Shown here: positions 45,050 through 57,138 of the stretch, one piece after another | Layout of the letters: each line of letters begins with the position of its first letter | Numbering within the stretch: the first letter of the stretch is position 1 | Assembly (NCBI RefSeq): GCF_938074695.1 | Contig: NZ_CALJEM010000020.1 | Span: 62,001 to 126,000 of the forward strand | Source: an uncultured Thermosynechococcus sp. | Lineage (GTDB): Bacteria > Cyanobacteriota > Cyanobacteriia > Thermosynechococcales > Thermosynechococcaceae | Direction of reading: 5' to 3' | Length of the DNA: 64,000 nucleotides | Translations under genes and position numbers: made by a program | Notes under the pieces: model-generated | Databases searched by the model: none | What the model saw: only the letters and a program-made list of their open reading frames with translations | Told to the model about the DNA's origin: nothing

Positions 45050-45796
45050 ATGACCTCTCTGCTTGAAGAAAAACTGCGGGCAGCGTTTCCCCCAGAACAG
45101 GCACATTTGCTGGCGGAAGTCATCCATGAAGCCTACAACGACTTGGTGAAAGCCAGAGACTTCAGCGAGCTGAAGTCCATCGTTGGTGAACTGGCTCAAG
45201 CCCAAAAGCGCACCGAAGAACGGGTTGACCGACTAGCCCTTGCTGTCGAAGAACTCGCTCAAGCCCAGAAACGCACCGAAGAACGAGTTGACCGACTAGC
45301 CCTTGCTGTCGAAGAACTCGCTCAAGCCCAGAAACGCACCGAAGAACGAGTTGACCAACTGGCTGCGGCGCAGGAGCGGACCGAACGCGCTGTGAGGCAA
45401 CTGGCTCGCCAAGTGGGCGGACTCAGTGAAGCCCTTGGTGGCTCCCTCGAAGACCTCGCTTTGGAAGTGGTGCCCGAGATCCTTGAGTATCGCTGGGGCA
45501 TGGAAATCGAATTCTGTGAGCGGGATACACTGCCCCTCCGCAACGGAGAGTATGAGTTTGACTTAGTGATTCGTGGTCAAGTCGAGAGACGACCAGTACT
45601 GGTACTCGGCGAAGTCAAAAGCAACATCACCGAATCAGAGGTGGAGCGATTTTTGAATCTGGTGGCTCAAGTAACAGCGACTGAGGAAATTCGCCCTCTG
45701 TTTTTTGGCTATCGCGTTGAACGAGCTGCCAAGGAGTTGATTCGTGAGCGGGGAGCCGTGATGGTCACCACAAGGGGCAAATACTTTCCTGAGTGA
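45050..45796 (+). CDS. Coiled-coil protein with C-terminal PD-(D/E)XK-like domain (DUF3782-like), copy 1
   Basis: Heptad repeats [30 protein letters not shown]...[10 protein letters not shown] (D...ExK). Confidence 0.8.
   Translation: MTSLLEEKLRAAFPPEQAHLLAEVIHEAYNDLVKARDFSELKSIVGELAQAQKRTEERVDRLALAVEELAQAQKRTEERVDRLALAVEELAQAQKRTEERVDQLAAAQERTERAVRQLARQVGGLSEALGGSLEDLALEVVPEILEYRWGMEIEFCERDTLPLRNGEYEFDLVIRGQVERRPVLVLGEVKSNITESEVERFLNLVAQVTATEEIRPLFFGYRVERAAKELIRERGAVMVTTRGKYFPE
45188..45376 (+). repeat. 63-bp (21-aa) tandem repeat within copy 1
   Basis: CACCGAAGAACG recurs with exact 63-bp spacing (45211, 45274, 45337). Confidence 0.9.
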
Positions 45797-45928
45797 ATAG
45801 GGTATCCATGAGGCTTCTGAGGTTGGAGGAGCTTTCCTGAGAAAATCTGTGAAAACCAAGGAGGCATTGTTTAGTCGTTAGAATGTAGAGTACAGCCGCA
45901 ATTCACCACTCTAAACGTTCTAAACGTA

Positions 45929-46696
45929 ATGACCTCTGTCCTCGAAGAAAAACTGCGGGCGGCGTTTCCTCCCGAACAAGCGCACCTATTGGCGGAAGTG
46001 ATCCGCGAGGCCTATGATGATTTGGTCAAGGCCAAGGACTTCAACGAGCTAAAGTCAATTGTGGCGGATTTGGCTCAAGCTCAGAAGCGCACCGAAGAAC
46101 GAGTAGATCAACTGACGGTGACCGTTGCAGAACTAGCTGAGGCTCAGAAGCGCACCGAAGAACGAGTCGCAGAACTTGCCCAAGCCCAAAAACGCACTGA
46201 AGAACGAGTCGAAGAACTGGCGGCAGCACAAAAGCGCACCGAAGAACGAGTAGATCAACTGGCCGCGGCGCAAGAGCGCACAGAACGAGCGGTGAGACAA
46301 CTCGCACGCCAAGTGGGCGGCCTCAGTGAAGCCTTGGGTGGGTCGCTGGAAGACCTTGCGCTGGAAGTGGTACCCGAAATTCTAGAGTATCGCTGGGGCA
46401 TGGAAATTGAATTTTGTGACCGAGACACCCTACCTCTGCGCAATGGAGAGTATGAATTTGATTTAGTCATCCGTGGCCAAATTCATGGAGAGCCACTTCT
46501 GGTGCTGGGGGAAGTCAAAAGCAATATCACCGAATCAGAGGTGGAGCGGTTTTTGAATCTGGTGGCTCAAGTGACAGCAACTGAGGAAATTCACCCCTTG
46601 TTTTTTGGCTATCGCGTTGAGCGTGCAGCCAAGGAGTTGATTCGTGAGCGGGGAGCCGTGATGGTGACTACAAGGGGTAAGTACTTCCCTGAGTGA
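45929..46696 (+). CDS. Tandem paralogue of the coiled-coil/PD-(D/E)XK-like protein, copy 2
   Basis: Near-identical N- and C-terminal regions to copy 1; different heptad-repeat number. Confidence 0.8.
   Translation: MTSVLEEKLRAAFPPEQAHLLAEVIREAYDDLVKAKDFNELKSIVADLAQAQKRTEERVDQLTVTVAELAEAQKRTEERVAELAQAQKRTEERVEELAAAQKRTEERVDQLAAAQERTERAVRQLARQVGGLSEALGGSLEDLALEVVPEILEYRWGMEIEFCDRDTLPLRNGEYEFDLVIRGQIHGEPLLVLGEVKSNITESEVERFLNLVAQVTATEEIHPLFFGYRVERAAKELIRERGAVMVTTRGKYFPE
46067..46289 (+). repeat. 14/21-aa heptad tandem repeats (AQKRTEERV units) within copy 2
   Basis: AQKRTEERV occurs four times plus a degenerate AQERTERAV. Confidence 0.88.
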
Positions 46697-46735
46697 GCCG
46701 TCAACTGAGCGGTAGGAACGAGAAACTAGCAGTGC

Positions 46736-47626
46736 CTATCCCGCTTTTTGGGTTGGGGCAACGTCTGCGGCATGGTAGGAACTGCGTACAAGAGGACCTG
46801 AACGCACATGGGAAAATCCAAGTTCCTGTGCAATATTGCCCAAGGTGTTAAATTCTTCGGGAGTCCAATACTTCACCACCGGCAAGTGATTCAAGGAGGG
46901 GGGCAAATATTGTCCCAAAGTCAGGCGATCGCACCCTACCGCTCGTAAATCTTTTAAGGTTTCAATCACTTCTGCCTCGGTTTCCCCTAAGCCCAGCATG
47001 AGTCCCGATTTAGTGGGAATATCGGGGTTAAGTTCTTTAACGGTTGCCAAAACCCGCAGTGAACTCTCATAGGTGGCACCCCGTCGCACAGGGCCTTGAA
47101 GGCGGCGCACAGTTTCAAGGTTGTGGTTGTAGCAGGCCGGTTGTGCGGCCACAATTTGGGCAATGCAGTCCCGTTGGGACAGCCGACCCCGATCCATGCG
47201 AAAGTCAGGGGTAAGAACCTCAATTTCGGTGCCAGGGCAGCGGTGGCGAATCGCCTCCATGGTAGCGACAAATTGACCTGCGCCCTGATCGGGTAAGTCA
47301 TCCCGTGCCACAGAGGTTAACACCACATAGCGCAATCCCAAGGCAGCCACAGCAGCAGCAATTTTTGCAGGTTCTTCCGGATCAACCGCAGCCGGCGCAC
47401 GCCCCTTCTCCACTTGACAGAAGGCACAGGCACGGGTGCAGGTAGCACCCAAAAGTAAAAAGGTGGCGGTTTTTTGGGCATAGCATTCACCGCGATTCGG
47501 ACAGCGCCCCTCTTCACAGATGGTGTGAATGCCATAGTGGCGCACGAGGCGTTGAACCGTAGAGAGTTCACTGGCTTTGCCAAGGGGTTTGCGCAGCCAC
47601 AGTGGCAAGGGGTGGGAGATAGTCAT
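46736..47626 (-). CDS. lipA: Lipoyl synthase (radical SAM)
   Basis: [13 protein letters not shown] and [13 protein letters not shown] cysteine motifs. Confidence 0.95.
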   Translation of the reverse strand: MTISHPLPLWLRKPLGKASELSTVQRLVRHYGIHTICEEGRCPNRGECYAQKTATFLLLGATCTRACAFCQVEKGRAPAAVDPEEPAKIAAAVAALGLRYVVLTSVARDDLPDQGAGQFVATMEAIRHRCPGTEIEVLTPDFRMDRGRLSQRDCIAQIVAAQPACYNHNLETVRRLQGPVRRGATYESSLRVLATVKELNPDIPTKSGLMLGLGETEAEVIETLKDLRAVGCDRLTLGQYLPPSLNHLPVVKYWTPEEFNTLGNIAQELGFSHVRSGPLVRSSYHAADVAPTQKAG

Positions 47627-47768
47627 AGAGTTGGGTTAATCCTGAAAATAGGGGAGAAACAAACTAGATACAAAACTTGATTAACTATCGAGTCTATTTA
47701 TTAAGTCACTGTAAAGGATCGCGGGGGGTGCAGCTAGGGGGCGATCGCTTCTATGGCAGGATCAGTAG

Positions 47769-48767
<999 letters not shown>

Positions 48768-48846
48768 AAGTTAATACCTTCTTCCATTCCTCTGGCTGAC
48801 CTTGCCGCTATGGTGGAAGTGATCCTTGCCATTGCAGGACGGATGT

Positions 48847-50289
48847 ATGTCACAGCAAGATTTTGGCGTTATTGGCCTTGCCGTCATGGGGGAAAACCTT
48901 GCCCTCAACGTGGAGCGAAATGGATTCTCAGTGGCGGTTTACAATCGCACCCCCAGCCGCACCGAGGCTTTCATGGCTGAACGCGCCGCAGGCCGCCGCT
49001 TTAAGGCCACCTATAGTCTGGAGGAATTCGTTGCCTCCCTGTCGCGTCCCCGCCGCATTTTGGCGATGGTCAAAGCCGGCAAACCCGTAGATGATCTCAT
49101 CCAGCAACTGAAGCCACTCCTTGAACCCGGCGACATCCTCATTGATGGCGGCAACTCTCTCTATACGGATACCGAACGCCGCGTTGCGGAAATGGAGGCG
49201 GCAGGACTGTGTTTCTTTGGGATGGGGGTCAGCGGTGGTGAAGCAGGTGCCCTCAATGGTCCCAGTCTTATGCCCGGCGGTAGTCGTGAGGCCTACCAAG
49301 CCCTTGAACCCATCCTGACCAAAATTGCCGCCCAAGGGGATGATGGGCCTTGTGTTACCTACATTGGACCGGGGGGGTCAGGTCACTTTGTCAAGATGGT
49401 GCACAACGGCATTGAGTATGGCGATATGCAGCTCATTGCCGAAGCCTATGACCTACTGAAAAACCTCCTTGGCCTCAATCATCAGCAACTCCATGAGGTC
49501 TTCAAAAGTTGGAATGAAACCCCCGAACTCAACTCATTTTTGATTGAAATTACCAGCCAGATTTTCACTTATATTGATTCGGAAACCCATCTGCCCCTTG
49601 TGGAGGTGATTGTGGATGCCGCTGGTCAAAAGGGAACCGGTCGCTGGACGGTGGAAAGTGCCCTAGAAATGGGGGTGGCTATTCCAACCATTGCCGCTGC
49701 TGTAAATGCCCGCATTATGTCGTCAATCAAAGCCGAACGGATGGCGGCTGCCCAAGTCCTTTCCGGCCCTGCGGTGCACTTTGGCGGCAATACCGAAGAA
49801 TTCATCGGCAAAATTCGTGATGCCCTCTACTGCTCAAAAATCTGCTCCTATGCCCAAGGGATGGCTCTGATTGCCAAAGGCTCGCAGGAACTGTTTGACA
49901 ACCAACTCAACCTGAGCGAGATTGCCCGCATCTGGAAGGGGGGCTGTATTATTCGGGCTGGCTTCTTGGATAAGATCAAGCGGGCCTACAGCGAAAATCC
50001 CCAACTGGCCAATCTACTGCTGGCGCCCGAGTTTCGCCAAACAATCCTCGATAAGCAGGCGGCGTGGCGGGAGGTCTTGGTGGAGGCGACCCGTGCGGGG
50101 ATTGCCGTGCCGGCCTTTGGCGCATCGCTGGAGTACTTCGATAGCTATCGGCGCGATCGCCTGCCGCAAAATCTCACCCAAGCGCAGCGGGACTTCTTTG
50201 GGGCGCACACCTACGAGCGAATTGATAAACCCGGAACCTTCCATACCGAGTGGGTACCGATTCAGGAGGCAGGGAAAGCCTCCGTTTGA
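48847..50289 (+). CDS. gnd: 6-phosphogluconate dehydrogenase
   Basis: FGVIGLAVMGENLALNVERNGF; GPGGSGHFVKMVHNGIEYGDMQ. Confidence 0.97.
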   Translation: MSQQDFGVIGLAVMGENLALNVERNGFSVAVYNRTPSRTEAFMAERAAGRRFKATYSLEEFVASLSRPRRILAMVKAGKPVDDLIQQLKPLLEPGDILIDGGNSLYTDTERRVAEMEAAGLCFFGMGVSGGEAGALNGPSLMPGGSREAYQALEPILTKIAAQGDDGPCVTYIGPGGSGHFVKMVHNGIEYGDMQLIAEAYDLLKNLLGLNHQQLHEVFKSWNETPELNSFLIEITSQIFTYIDSETHLPLVEVIVDAAGQKGTGRWTVESALEMGVAIPTIAAAVNARIMSSIKAERMAAAQVLSGPAVHFGGNTEEFIGKIRDALYCSKICSYAQGMALIAKGSQELFDNQLNLSEIARIWKGGCIIRAGFLDKIKRAYSENPQLANLLLAPEFRQTILDKQAAWREVLVEATRAGIAVPAFGASLEYFDSYRRDRLPQNLTQAQRDFFGAHTYERIDKPGTFHTEWVPIQEAGKASV

Positions 50290-50412
50290 GATGCAGGAAA
50301 TACGGTCGGGTGGGCAACTCTCCCAGGGAGCAATTCTTTAGCTTATCTTAAGAATTAGGCAAGTCAACCGCCTGCCTGCAATCATCCTGCACTTTGGGGA
50401 GGCCAAGAAGCC

Positions 50413-52176
50413 TTGCATCCATTTCTACGACTTCTGAAGCACAGCCAACGCTACCAACGCCAAGTGGGGCATGCCTCCCTTTACTCCGTTCTGAATAAAA
50501 TTTTTGATCTTGCTCCCCCGGTTTTGATTGGCATTGCCGTGGACTTAGTGGTGAAGCGGCAGGATTCCCTCTTTGCCCGCTGGGGGCTAAGAACCTTTGA
50601 GCAGCAACTGTTGGCCTTGGCGGGTCTTTCGTTTGTGATCTGGAGCTTGGAGTCGCTCTTTGAGTATGCCTATGCCCGCAGTTGGCGCAACTTAGCCCAG
50701 CAGATTCAACACGATTTGCGCCTTGAGGCCTATGCCCATGTCCAGGAAATGGACTTGGCCTTTTTTGAGGAGCGCAGCAGTGGGGTGTTGCTCTCGATTC
50801 TCAACGATGACATTAACCAACTGGAGCGATTTTTAGACGGCGGTGCCAATGAAGTTCTACAAGTAACAACCACAGTTCTTGTTATTGGCGGGATTTTCTT
50901 TTATTTAGCGCCAAGTGTGGCTCTCTGGGGCATGCTGCCCATGCCTGTGATTCTTTGGGGATCAGTGCTCTTTCAGCGGCGGCTTGCCCCTCGCTATGCC
51001 GATGTGCGGGAAAAGGCGGGACGCCTCAATGAACGCCTAGCCAACAATATCACGGGGATTCAAACCATCAAGAGCTTTACTGCTGAAGCCTATGAATTGG
51101 AGCGCCTGCGCCGAGAGAGTGAAGCCTATCAACAGAGCAATCGCCGCGCCATTCGGCTGAGTGCGGCCTATATTCCCCTGATTCGCTTTGTGATTCTCTT
51201 TGGGTTTACGGGAACGCTGGTGTTGGGAGGCTTTGCCGCTTTTCAAGGGCGCTTGGATGTGGGTGCCTACAGCACAATGGTCTATCTGATTCAACGGCTG
51301 CTCTGGCCCCTAACCCGTTTGGGAGAAACCCTAGATCAGTACCAGCGCGCTATGGCTTCAACCCAGCGGGTGCTGAATTTGCTGGAAACACCGATTGCCA
51401 TTCCCACGGGCGATCGCCCCCTTAATCCGCGCCATGTTAAAGGAGAGGTGCGCTTTGAAGCCATCAGCTTTGCCTATGCCGGCCGCGCCTCCGTGCTAAA
51501 AAATGTCAGTTTACACGTCCCTGCGGGTCAGACGATCGCCATTGTCGGCGCCACGGGATCCGGTAAAAGTACCCTCGTGAAATTGCTACTGCGCTTTTAC
51601 GAGATGCAGCAGGGGCGCATCCTCATTGATGGGGTGGATATTCGGGAGTATCGGCTGCGGGACTTGCGTGCTGCCATTGGCTGGGTGAGTCAAGAGGTCT
51701 TTCTCTTTCACGGCACCGTCTTTGAAAACATTGCCTATGGCAGTCCGGGGGCAACCCTTGCTGACGTCGTCCACGCGGCAAAGCTGGCTGAAGCCCACGA
51801 ATTTATCCGGGAACTCCCCCAAGGCTATGACACAGTGGTGGGCGAGCGGGGACAAAAACTCTCTGGCGGTCAGCGGCAACGGCTGGCGATCGCCCGTGCC
51901 CTTCTCAAAGACCCGCCAATTCTTGTTTTGGATGAGGCCACATCGGCAGTGGACAACGAAACCGAAGCCGCCATCCAGCGATCCCTAGCCCACATCACGG
52001 CACATCGTACCACCATTGCCATTGCCCACCGCCTCTCCACAATCCGCCATGCCGACTGCATCTATGTCCTTGAGCACGGTGAAATTGTGGAACAGGGTAC
52101 CCACGAGGCACTCCTTGCTCAGCAGGGAGTTTATTACGGCCTGTGGCAAGTGCAAACGGGGATTCTTGAGACCTAA
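50413..52176 (+). CDS. ABC exporter, fused permease-ATPase
   Basis: [51 protein letters not shown]; non-ATG start likely. Confidence 0.92.
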   Translation: MHPFLRLLKHSQRYQRQVGHASLYSVLNKIFDLAPPVLIGIAVDLVVKRQDSLFARWGLRTFEQQLLALAGLSFVIWSLESLFEYAYARSWRNLAQQIQHDLRLEAYAHVQEMDLAFFEERSSGVLLSILNDDINQLERFLDGGANEVLQVTTTVLVIGGIFFYLAPSVALWGMLPMPVILWGSVLFQRRLAPRYADVREKAGRLNERLANNITGIQTIKSFTAEAYELERLRRESEAYQQSNRRAIRLSAAYIPLIRFVILFGFTGTLVLGGFAAFQGRLDVGAYSTMVYLIQRLLWPLTRLGETLDQYQRAMASTQRVLNLLETPIAIPTGDRPLNPRHVKGEVRFEAISFAYAGRASVLKNVSLHVPAGQTIAIVGATGSGKSTLVKLLLRFYEMQQGRILIDGVDIREYRLRDLRAAIGWVSQEVFLFHGTVFENIAYGSPGATLADVVHAAKLAEAHEFIRELPQGYDTVVGERGQKLSGGQRQRLAIARALLKDPPILVLDEATSAVDNETEAAIQRSLAHITAHRTTIAIAHRLSTIRHADCIYVLEHGEIVEQGTHEALLAQQGVYYGLWQVQTGILET

Positions 52177-54479
52177 GAATTAGAATTCAGGTTATAGCGT
52201 GCCCGCTCTGCCGCTGTCTTCTCTCGATCCAGTTTCAAGATCAGCACCGCCAAGGGGGGCAAACAGAGATCTAGGGAGTAACGGCGATTGTGGTAGGGCC
52301 ATTCATCGGCCCATTTGCCGCCCAAGTTACCCATATTGCTGCCGCCGTACTCACGGGCATCGCTGTTAAACAGTTCGCGGTAAAACCCATGCTCAGGTAC
52401 GCCAATGCGGTAGTGGCTATGGGGCTGCGGTGTAAAGTTACAGACGACAACGACAAAATCTTGATAGTCCCTGTCCCAACGGATAAAGGAAACAACGCTA
52501 TGGCGGTTATCGCTACAGTCAATCCACTCAAAACCCTCCTGTTTGAAATCTTGGGTATAGAGGGCAGGTTGTGAACGGTAGAGGCGATTGAGATCCTTGA
52601 AGAAACGTTGAATTTGCTGATGAGGTTCGTATTGCAGCAGGTGCCACTCTAGATCACTCCAGACATTCCACTCGCTCCACTGGGCAAACTCCATCCCCAT
52701 AAACATCGTTTTCTTGCCGGGGTGGGTGAACATGTAGGCAAACAAACAGCGCAGGTTCGCAAATTTTTGCCAGCGATCGCCGGGCATTTTGCCAATCATG
52801 CTCCCCTTGCCGTGCACTACCTCATCGTGGGACAGTGCCAACATGAAGTTCTCGCTGTGGTGGTACCACATACTAAAGGTGACGTTATTTTGGTGGAACT
52901 GGCGGAACCACGGATCCATGCTGAAGTAATCGAGAATATCGTGCATCCAGCCCATATTCCACTTCAGGTTGAAGCCCAAGCCCCCCATGTAGGTGGGCCA
53001 AGAGACCATCGGCCATGCCGTTGACTCCTCGGCGATCGAGAGAATCCCCGGAAAATAGCTAAAAATCACATGGTTGACTTGGCGCAGAAAGTTGGCCGCC
53101 TCTAAATTCTCCCGCCCACCGTATTCGTTGGGGATCCACTCCCCCTCCTTGCGGTTGTAGTCAAGGTAGAGCATCGAGGCCACGGCATCCACGCGAATAC
53201 CGTCAATGTGGTACTTGTCAAACCAAAAGAGGGCATTGGCCACCAGAAAATTGCGCACTTCGTGGCGACCATAGTTAAAGACAAGGGTGCCCCATTCCTT
53301 GTGTTCCCCCTTGCGCGGATCCGCATGCTCGTAGAGATGGGTGCCATCAAAGAAGGCGAGGCCGTGGCCATCCTTGGGAAAGTGCCCCGGTACCCAATCG
53401 ACAATGACGCCAATGCCGTTTTGGTGGCACTGATCCACGAAATACATAAAGTCTTGGGGACTGCCATAGCGAGAGGTGGGGGCATAGTAACCGGTCACTT
53501 GATAGCCCCAAGAGCCGTCGAAGGGATGCTCGGCAATGGGCAACAGTTCAATGTGGGTGTAGCCCAATTCCTTGACGTAGGGAATGAGTTTAGCCGCCAA
53601 TTCGCGATAGGTGAGAAAGCGTGCCCAGGGCTTGAGTTCTGCCACCTGCACGGGTTCTTGGGGTTGACCGTCGGCACCAATGGGCGGGTCCTCCATTGAG
53701 GCGTGAAGCCAGGATCCCAAGTGCACCTCAAAGACGGAAATTGGTTGGGTGAGGGGGTCGGTGTGGCGCCGCCTTTCCAGCCAGTCATCATCGTTCCATT
53801 CGTAGCTATTTAAGTCAGTAACAATGGAAGCGGTCTTGGGGCGTGGTTCTTGGTAAAAGCCGTAGGGATCCGATTTTTCGTAAATATGCCCCTCCTGATT
53901 TTTAATTTCATACTTATAGTGCTCGCCCACCCCCAAGCCAGGGATAAACAGCTCCCAGATGCCGTTGCCCCGCCGTGCCATTTGGTGTTTGCGCCCATCC
54001 CACTGGTTAAAGTTGCCGATGACAGAAACATTGCGGGCATTGGGCGCCCAGACGGCAAAATAAACCCCCGCGACCCCCTCCACCGTCAGCAAGTGTGCCC
54101 CCAGTTTTTCATAGATGCGGTGGTGATTGCCCTCGGCAAAGAGATGAATATCAAAATCCGTTAGCTTTGAGGAGCGGAAGGCATAGGGGTCATAGATGAC
54201 GCGCTCGTGGCCATTTTCGTAGATTTTCAGTTGGTAATTATGCAGTTCCGCCACGGGAATGCGGCACTCGAAAAAGTGCGGGTGGTGAACCGGCGTCATC
54301 GGATATTCTTGCCGCAGCTCTGGACAGAGGACACTCACCCGTTCGGCGTTGGGTAAATAGGCGCGTATCGCCCATACGGATTGGCCATTCTCACTGATCT
54401 GGTGACAGCCCAAAATTTCAAAGGGGTCGTGGTGCCGGTTGGAAACAATACGGTCAACCTGTTCGGGCGAAACGGTCAT
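52173..54479 (-). CDS. glgB: 1,4-alpha-glucan branching enzyme
   Basis: [62 protein letters not shown]. Confidence 0.97.
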   Translation of the reverse strand: MTVSPEQVDRIVSNRHHDPFEILGCHQISENGQSVWAIRAYLPNAERVSVLCPELRQEYPMTPVHHPHFFECRIPVAELHNYQLKIYENGHERVIYDPYAFRSSKLTDFDIHLFAEGNHHRIYEKLGAHLLTVEGVAGVYFAVWAPNARNVSVIGNFNQWDGRKHQMARRGNGIWELFIPGLGVGEHYKYEIKNQEGHIYEKSDPYGFYQEPRPKTASIVTDLNSYEWNDDDWLERRRHTDPLTQPISVFEVHLGSWLHASMEDPPIGADGQPQEPVQVAELKPWARFLTYRELAAKLIPYVKELGYTHIELLPIAEHPFDGSWGYQVTGYYAPTSRYGSPQDFMYFVDQCHQNGIGVIVDWVPGHFPKDGHGLAFFDGTHLYEHADPRKGEHKEWGTLVFNYGRHEVRNFLVANALFWFDKYHIDGIRVDAVASMLYLDYNRKEGEWIPNEYGGRENLEAANFLRQVNHVIFSYFPGILSIAEESTAWPMVSWPTYMGGLGFNLKWNMGWMHDILDYFSMDPWFRQFHQNNVTFSMWYHHSENFMLALSHDEVVHGKGSMIGKMPGDRWQKFANLRCLFAYMFTHPGKKTMFMGMEFAQWSEWNVWSDLEWHLLQYEPHQQIQRFFKDLNRLYRSQPALYTQDFKQEGFEWIDCSDNRHSVVSFIRWDRDYQDFVVVVCNFTPQPHSHYRIGVPEHGFYRELFNSDAREYGGSNMGNLGGKWADEWPYHNRRYSLDLCLPPLAVLILKLDREKTAAERARYNLNSNS

Positions 54480-54562
54480 ATTTTTATACTTTCGTAAAAT
54501 ATAGAGACAATACTATAGAAAGGTTAACAGTCAGAATGCTCCCCTTGACAAGGGCATAGAGG

Positions 54563-55660
54563 CTATTTCTCTGGTTTCTCTTGATCGGCTGAGGGGGTTA
54601 AGAGTCCTTTGAGTAGCTCTCGCAATAGGCTCGGCCCTTGGTAGATCCAACCGGTGTAAAGTTGCACCAGGGTCGCACCGGCCGCTAGTTTCTCAATCAC
54701 ATCCTCTGGGGTAAAAATACCCCCTACGCCGATAATCGGCAGTGTACCTTGGGTCTGTTTGTGGATAAAGCGAATCACGGCAGTGGCGCGATCGCGCAAA
54801 GGTCTGCCACTCAGCCCTCCTGCCTCATCCGCTGGCGATCGCCCCGTCTGAGGAATAATCTGGGTTTTCAGCCCCTCCCGTGCCACGGTGGTATTGGTAG
54901 CCACAATCCCGGCGAGTTCATAGGTTTGAATCAGCTCAAGAATTGCCGCAATTTGCTCCCAACTTAGGTCGGGGGCAATTTTCAGGAGCAGGGGCTTGCG
55001 GGGGCAATTGGCGGTTTGTAGCGTGTCCAAAATGGGTTCCAGTTGTTCCTTTGCTTGCAGATCCCGTAACCGCGGCGTGTTGGGAGAACTGACATTAATC
55101 ACGAAATAATCTCCCAGGGGATGGAGCCGGCGAAAACTTGCTAGGTAATCCTCTTTTGCGGATTCCAAAGGGGTAATTTTTGACTTGCCCAAATTGATAC
55201 CGATGGGAATCGTCGGCTGGGGCGATCGCGCCAACCGAGCAGCCATGGCCTCTGCGCCCGCATTATTAAACCCCATGCGATTGATCGCAGCGAGATCAGC
55301 CGGTAAGCGAAAGAGACGCGGACGCGAATTGCCGGGTTGAGGGTGCCAAGTGACGGTGCCTAACTCGGCAAAGCCAAAGCCAAAGGCTGACCACACACTG
55401 CTGGCCACCCCATTTTTATCAAACCCCGCTGCCAAGCCAATGGGATTGGGAAAGCGCAGTCCCCACACTTGTCGCTCTAAACGCGGGTCTGAGAGAGCAT
55501 AACGTTGCTTGAGTTGCTGCCGTAGCCAAGTGCTTAAGGCATGCTCTTGATTCAGCCACCCACAAAAGGAAATAAACTGCTGGTGCAGAAATTCTGGATC
55601 GGCCTGCAATCCCCAGAAGAGAAGGGGCCGCAGTAGGTGGCGATAGAGATCAATGGCCAT
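54563..55660 (-). CDS. pyrD: Quinone-dependent dihydroorotate dehydrogenase
   Basis: NPIGLAAGFDKNGV, NVSSPNTPRLRDLQ, GVGGIFTPEDVIEKLAAGATLVQLYTG. Confidence 0.95.
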   Translation of the reverse strand: MAIDLYRHLLRPLLFWGLQADPEFLHQQFISFCGWLNQEHALSTWLRQQLKQRYALSDPRLERQVWGLRFPNPIGLAAGFDKNGVASSVWSAFGFGFAELGTVTWHPQPGNSRPRLFRLPADLAAINRMGFNNAGAEAMAARLARSPQPTIPIGINLGKSKITPLESAKEDYLASFRRLHPLGDYFVINVSSPNTPRLRDLQAKEQLEPILDTLQTANCPRKPLLLKIAPDLSWEQIAAILELIQTYELAGIVATNTTVAREGLKTQIIPQTGRSPADEAGGLSGRPLRDRATAVIRFIHKQTQGTLPIIGVGGIFTPEDVIEKLAAGATLVQLYTGWIYQGPSLLRELLKGLLTPSADQEKPEK

Positions 55661-55692
55661 TCAGATGGGAGTGGATTGGCGGCACTACCACC

Positions 55693-56235
55693 CTAGTCCA
55701 AATAGCCCATGAGGGTAGGGGAATCATCAATGATGTTGGAGGCGATGGGACGCTCTCCGGCTGAGTAGTAGGTTTCAGCAATGTGTAGGCCACTGGTGGT
55801 AATGGGACGAATGCCCATCAAATTGACCGTTTCTACAATTTCAAAGTTATCGGCAGCCACCGGACGCACCCCCATGATGTTGAGGGTTTCTACCACCCGG
55901 AAATTAGTTGCCGCAATCGGGCGAATACCGGCGGCGTTAATGCGGTCATAGATTTGCAGGCCACTGCTGAGGACGGGACGCTCGCCGGCATCTTTGATCA
56001 TGTGCACCACTTGCACGTGACTGGCCTCAATAGGACGTAAACCGGCGCTATTAAAGGTTTGCCACACCACAATATCACTGGCTGTGGGTGTGCCTGCGGG
56101 GGCAAGAGCTGTTTTTTCAGCAAGGGAGACCATTTGACCGCTATTTTCCTTATCAGGTGGGTTGTGGCGACGGCTGGGACGAGTGGCTTTGGCGGTAGGT
56201 TCTTCGGGGGGTGGCGTTTGGGGAGTTTCAGTCAT
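55693..56235 (-). CDS. Repeat protein of unknown function (19-aa AGxRPI repeats)
   Basis: Five consecutive 19-aa units such as INAAGIRPIAATNFRVVET / LNIMGVRPVAADNFEIVET / VNLMGIRPITTSGLHIAET. Confidence 0.8.
   Translation of the reverse strand: MTETPQTPPPEEPTAKATRPSRRHNPPDKENSGQMVSLAEKTALAPAGTPTASDIVVWQTFNSAGLRPIEASHVQVVHMIKDAGERPVLSSGLQIYDRINAAGIRPIAATNFRVVETLNIMGVRPVAADNFEIVETVNLMGIRPITTSGLHIAETYYSAGERPIASNIIDDSPTLMGYLD
55711..56055 (-). repeat. Coding tandem repeat, 57-bp/19-aa period
   Basis: Five full protein-level repeats plus a partial sixth. Confidence 0.85.
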
Positions 56236-56388
56236 GGCGATCGCTCCTACTGCAATAATTCAATCCTACAGGCGAATTTCTATGCCAGTGTCTTATATCT
56301 ATAGTCTTTAATCATAGCAGTCAAAGAGGGGGGTTGGGGGTTGAGAAATGCCTTTGGCACCAGATCAGCATTCAGCAAATCTTGCTTT

Positions 56389-57075
56389 TCAAGCATGCAG
56401 CAGGGGAATCATGTCGGTAGGTGCTCCTTGGCCAATGACTTTGCCGCGATCAAGGACAATGGCACCATCCGCTTGCGCCAGCTCATCGAGGCGATGGGTA
56501 ACCCAAAGGGCTGTCATCCCCTGGGTATTGACCAGTTGGCGCACGTAGCCCAAGAGTTCCCGTTGACTATCGGGGTCAAGGAGGGCGGTGGGTTCATCGA
56601 GCAAGAGCACTCGACAATGGCGCGCGATCGCCCCGGCAATGGCCACCCGCTGTTTTTGGCCGCCACTGAGGGCATAGATGGGACGGCGTTCTAGTCCCTG
56701 TAAATTCACCGCTTGCAAAGCGGCACTGACGCGTTCGCGCACCTGCCAATAGTTGAGCGCCTCGCCATTCAGACTAAAGGCAATATCTGCACCGACACTG
56801 GGCATCACCAGTTGGTGATCGGGATTCTGGAACACAAAGCCAAGGGGCTGCTCGACATAGACTTCGCCCCGTTGGGGCGGCAGGAGACCCCCCAAAATCT
56901 TCACCAGGGTTGATTTGCCACTGCCATTGCGGCCTAGGAGCATCCACAGTTGGCCCCGCGGGATTTCTAGGGACACCCGATCCAGCACTAAAACCTCTGG
57001 CGACCAGCCAAAGGAGACTTCCTTGAGATGAATGGCCGCGGGGATTGCCGCCATGGCTTTTTGGACAATGCTCAT
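56389..57075 (-). CDS. ABC transporter ATP-binding protein (ECF/CbiO-like)
   Basis: [52 protein letters not shown]. Confidence 0.88.
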   Translation of the reverse strand: MSIVQKAMAAIPAAIHLKEVSFGWSPEVLVLDRVSLEIPRGQLWMLLGRNGSGKSTLVKILGGLLPPQRGEVYVEQPLGFVFQNPDHQLVMPSVGADIAFSLNGEALNYWQVRERVSAALQAVNLQGLERRPIYALSGGQKQRVAIAGAIARHCRVLLLDEPTALLDPDSQRELLGYVRQLVNTQGMTALWVTHRLDELAQADGAIVLDRGKVIGQGAPTDMIPLLHA

Positions 57076-57138
57076 GTTTTTCGGTAGGGTGGGGATGACC
57101 CCCAATTGGGTTATCCTGCGCCAAGGAAGGGAGTGGCT

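Noticed and set aside
45188-46289. Regularly spaced repeats as a possible CRISPR array
   Set aside because: Repeats are coding, contiguous, heptad-phased and lack unique spacers.
50290-50412. Intergenic gap between gnd and the ABC exporter as a tRNA or ncRNA site
   Set aside because: No cloverleaf, T-loop consensus or strong hairpin seen.
53208-53699. 163-aa plus-strand ORF opposite glgB
   Set aside because: Antisense shadow ORF in GC-rich coding DNA.
55711-56055. 57-bp periodicity as a possible CRISPR or VNTR
   Set aside because: Conserved at protein level but diverged at DNA level; a protein repeat, not an array.
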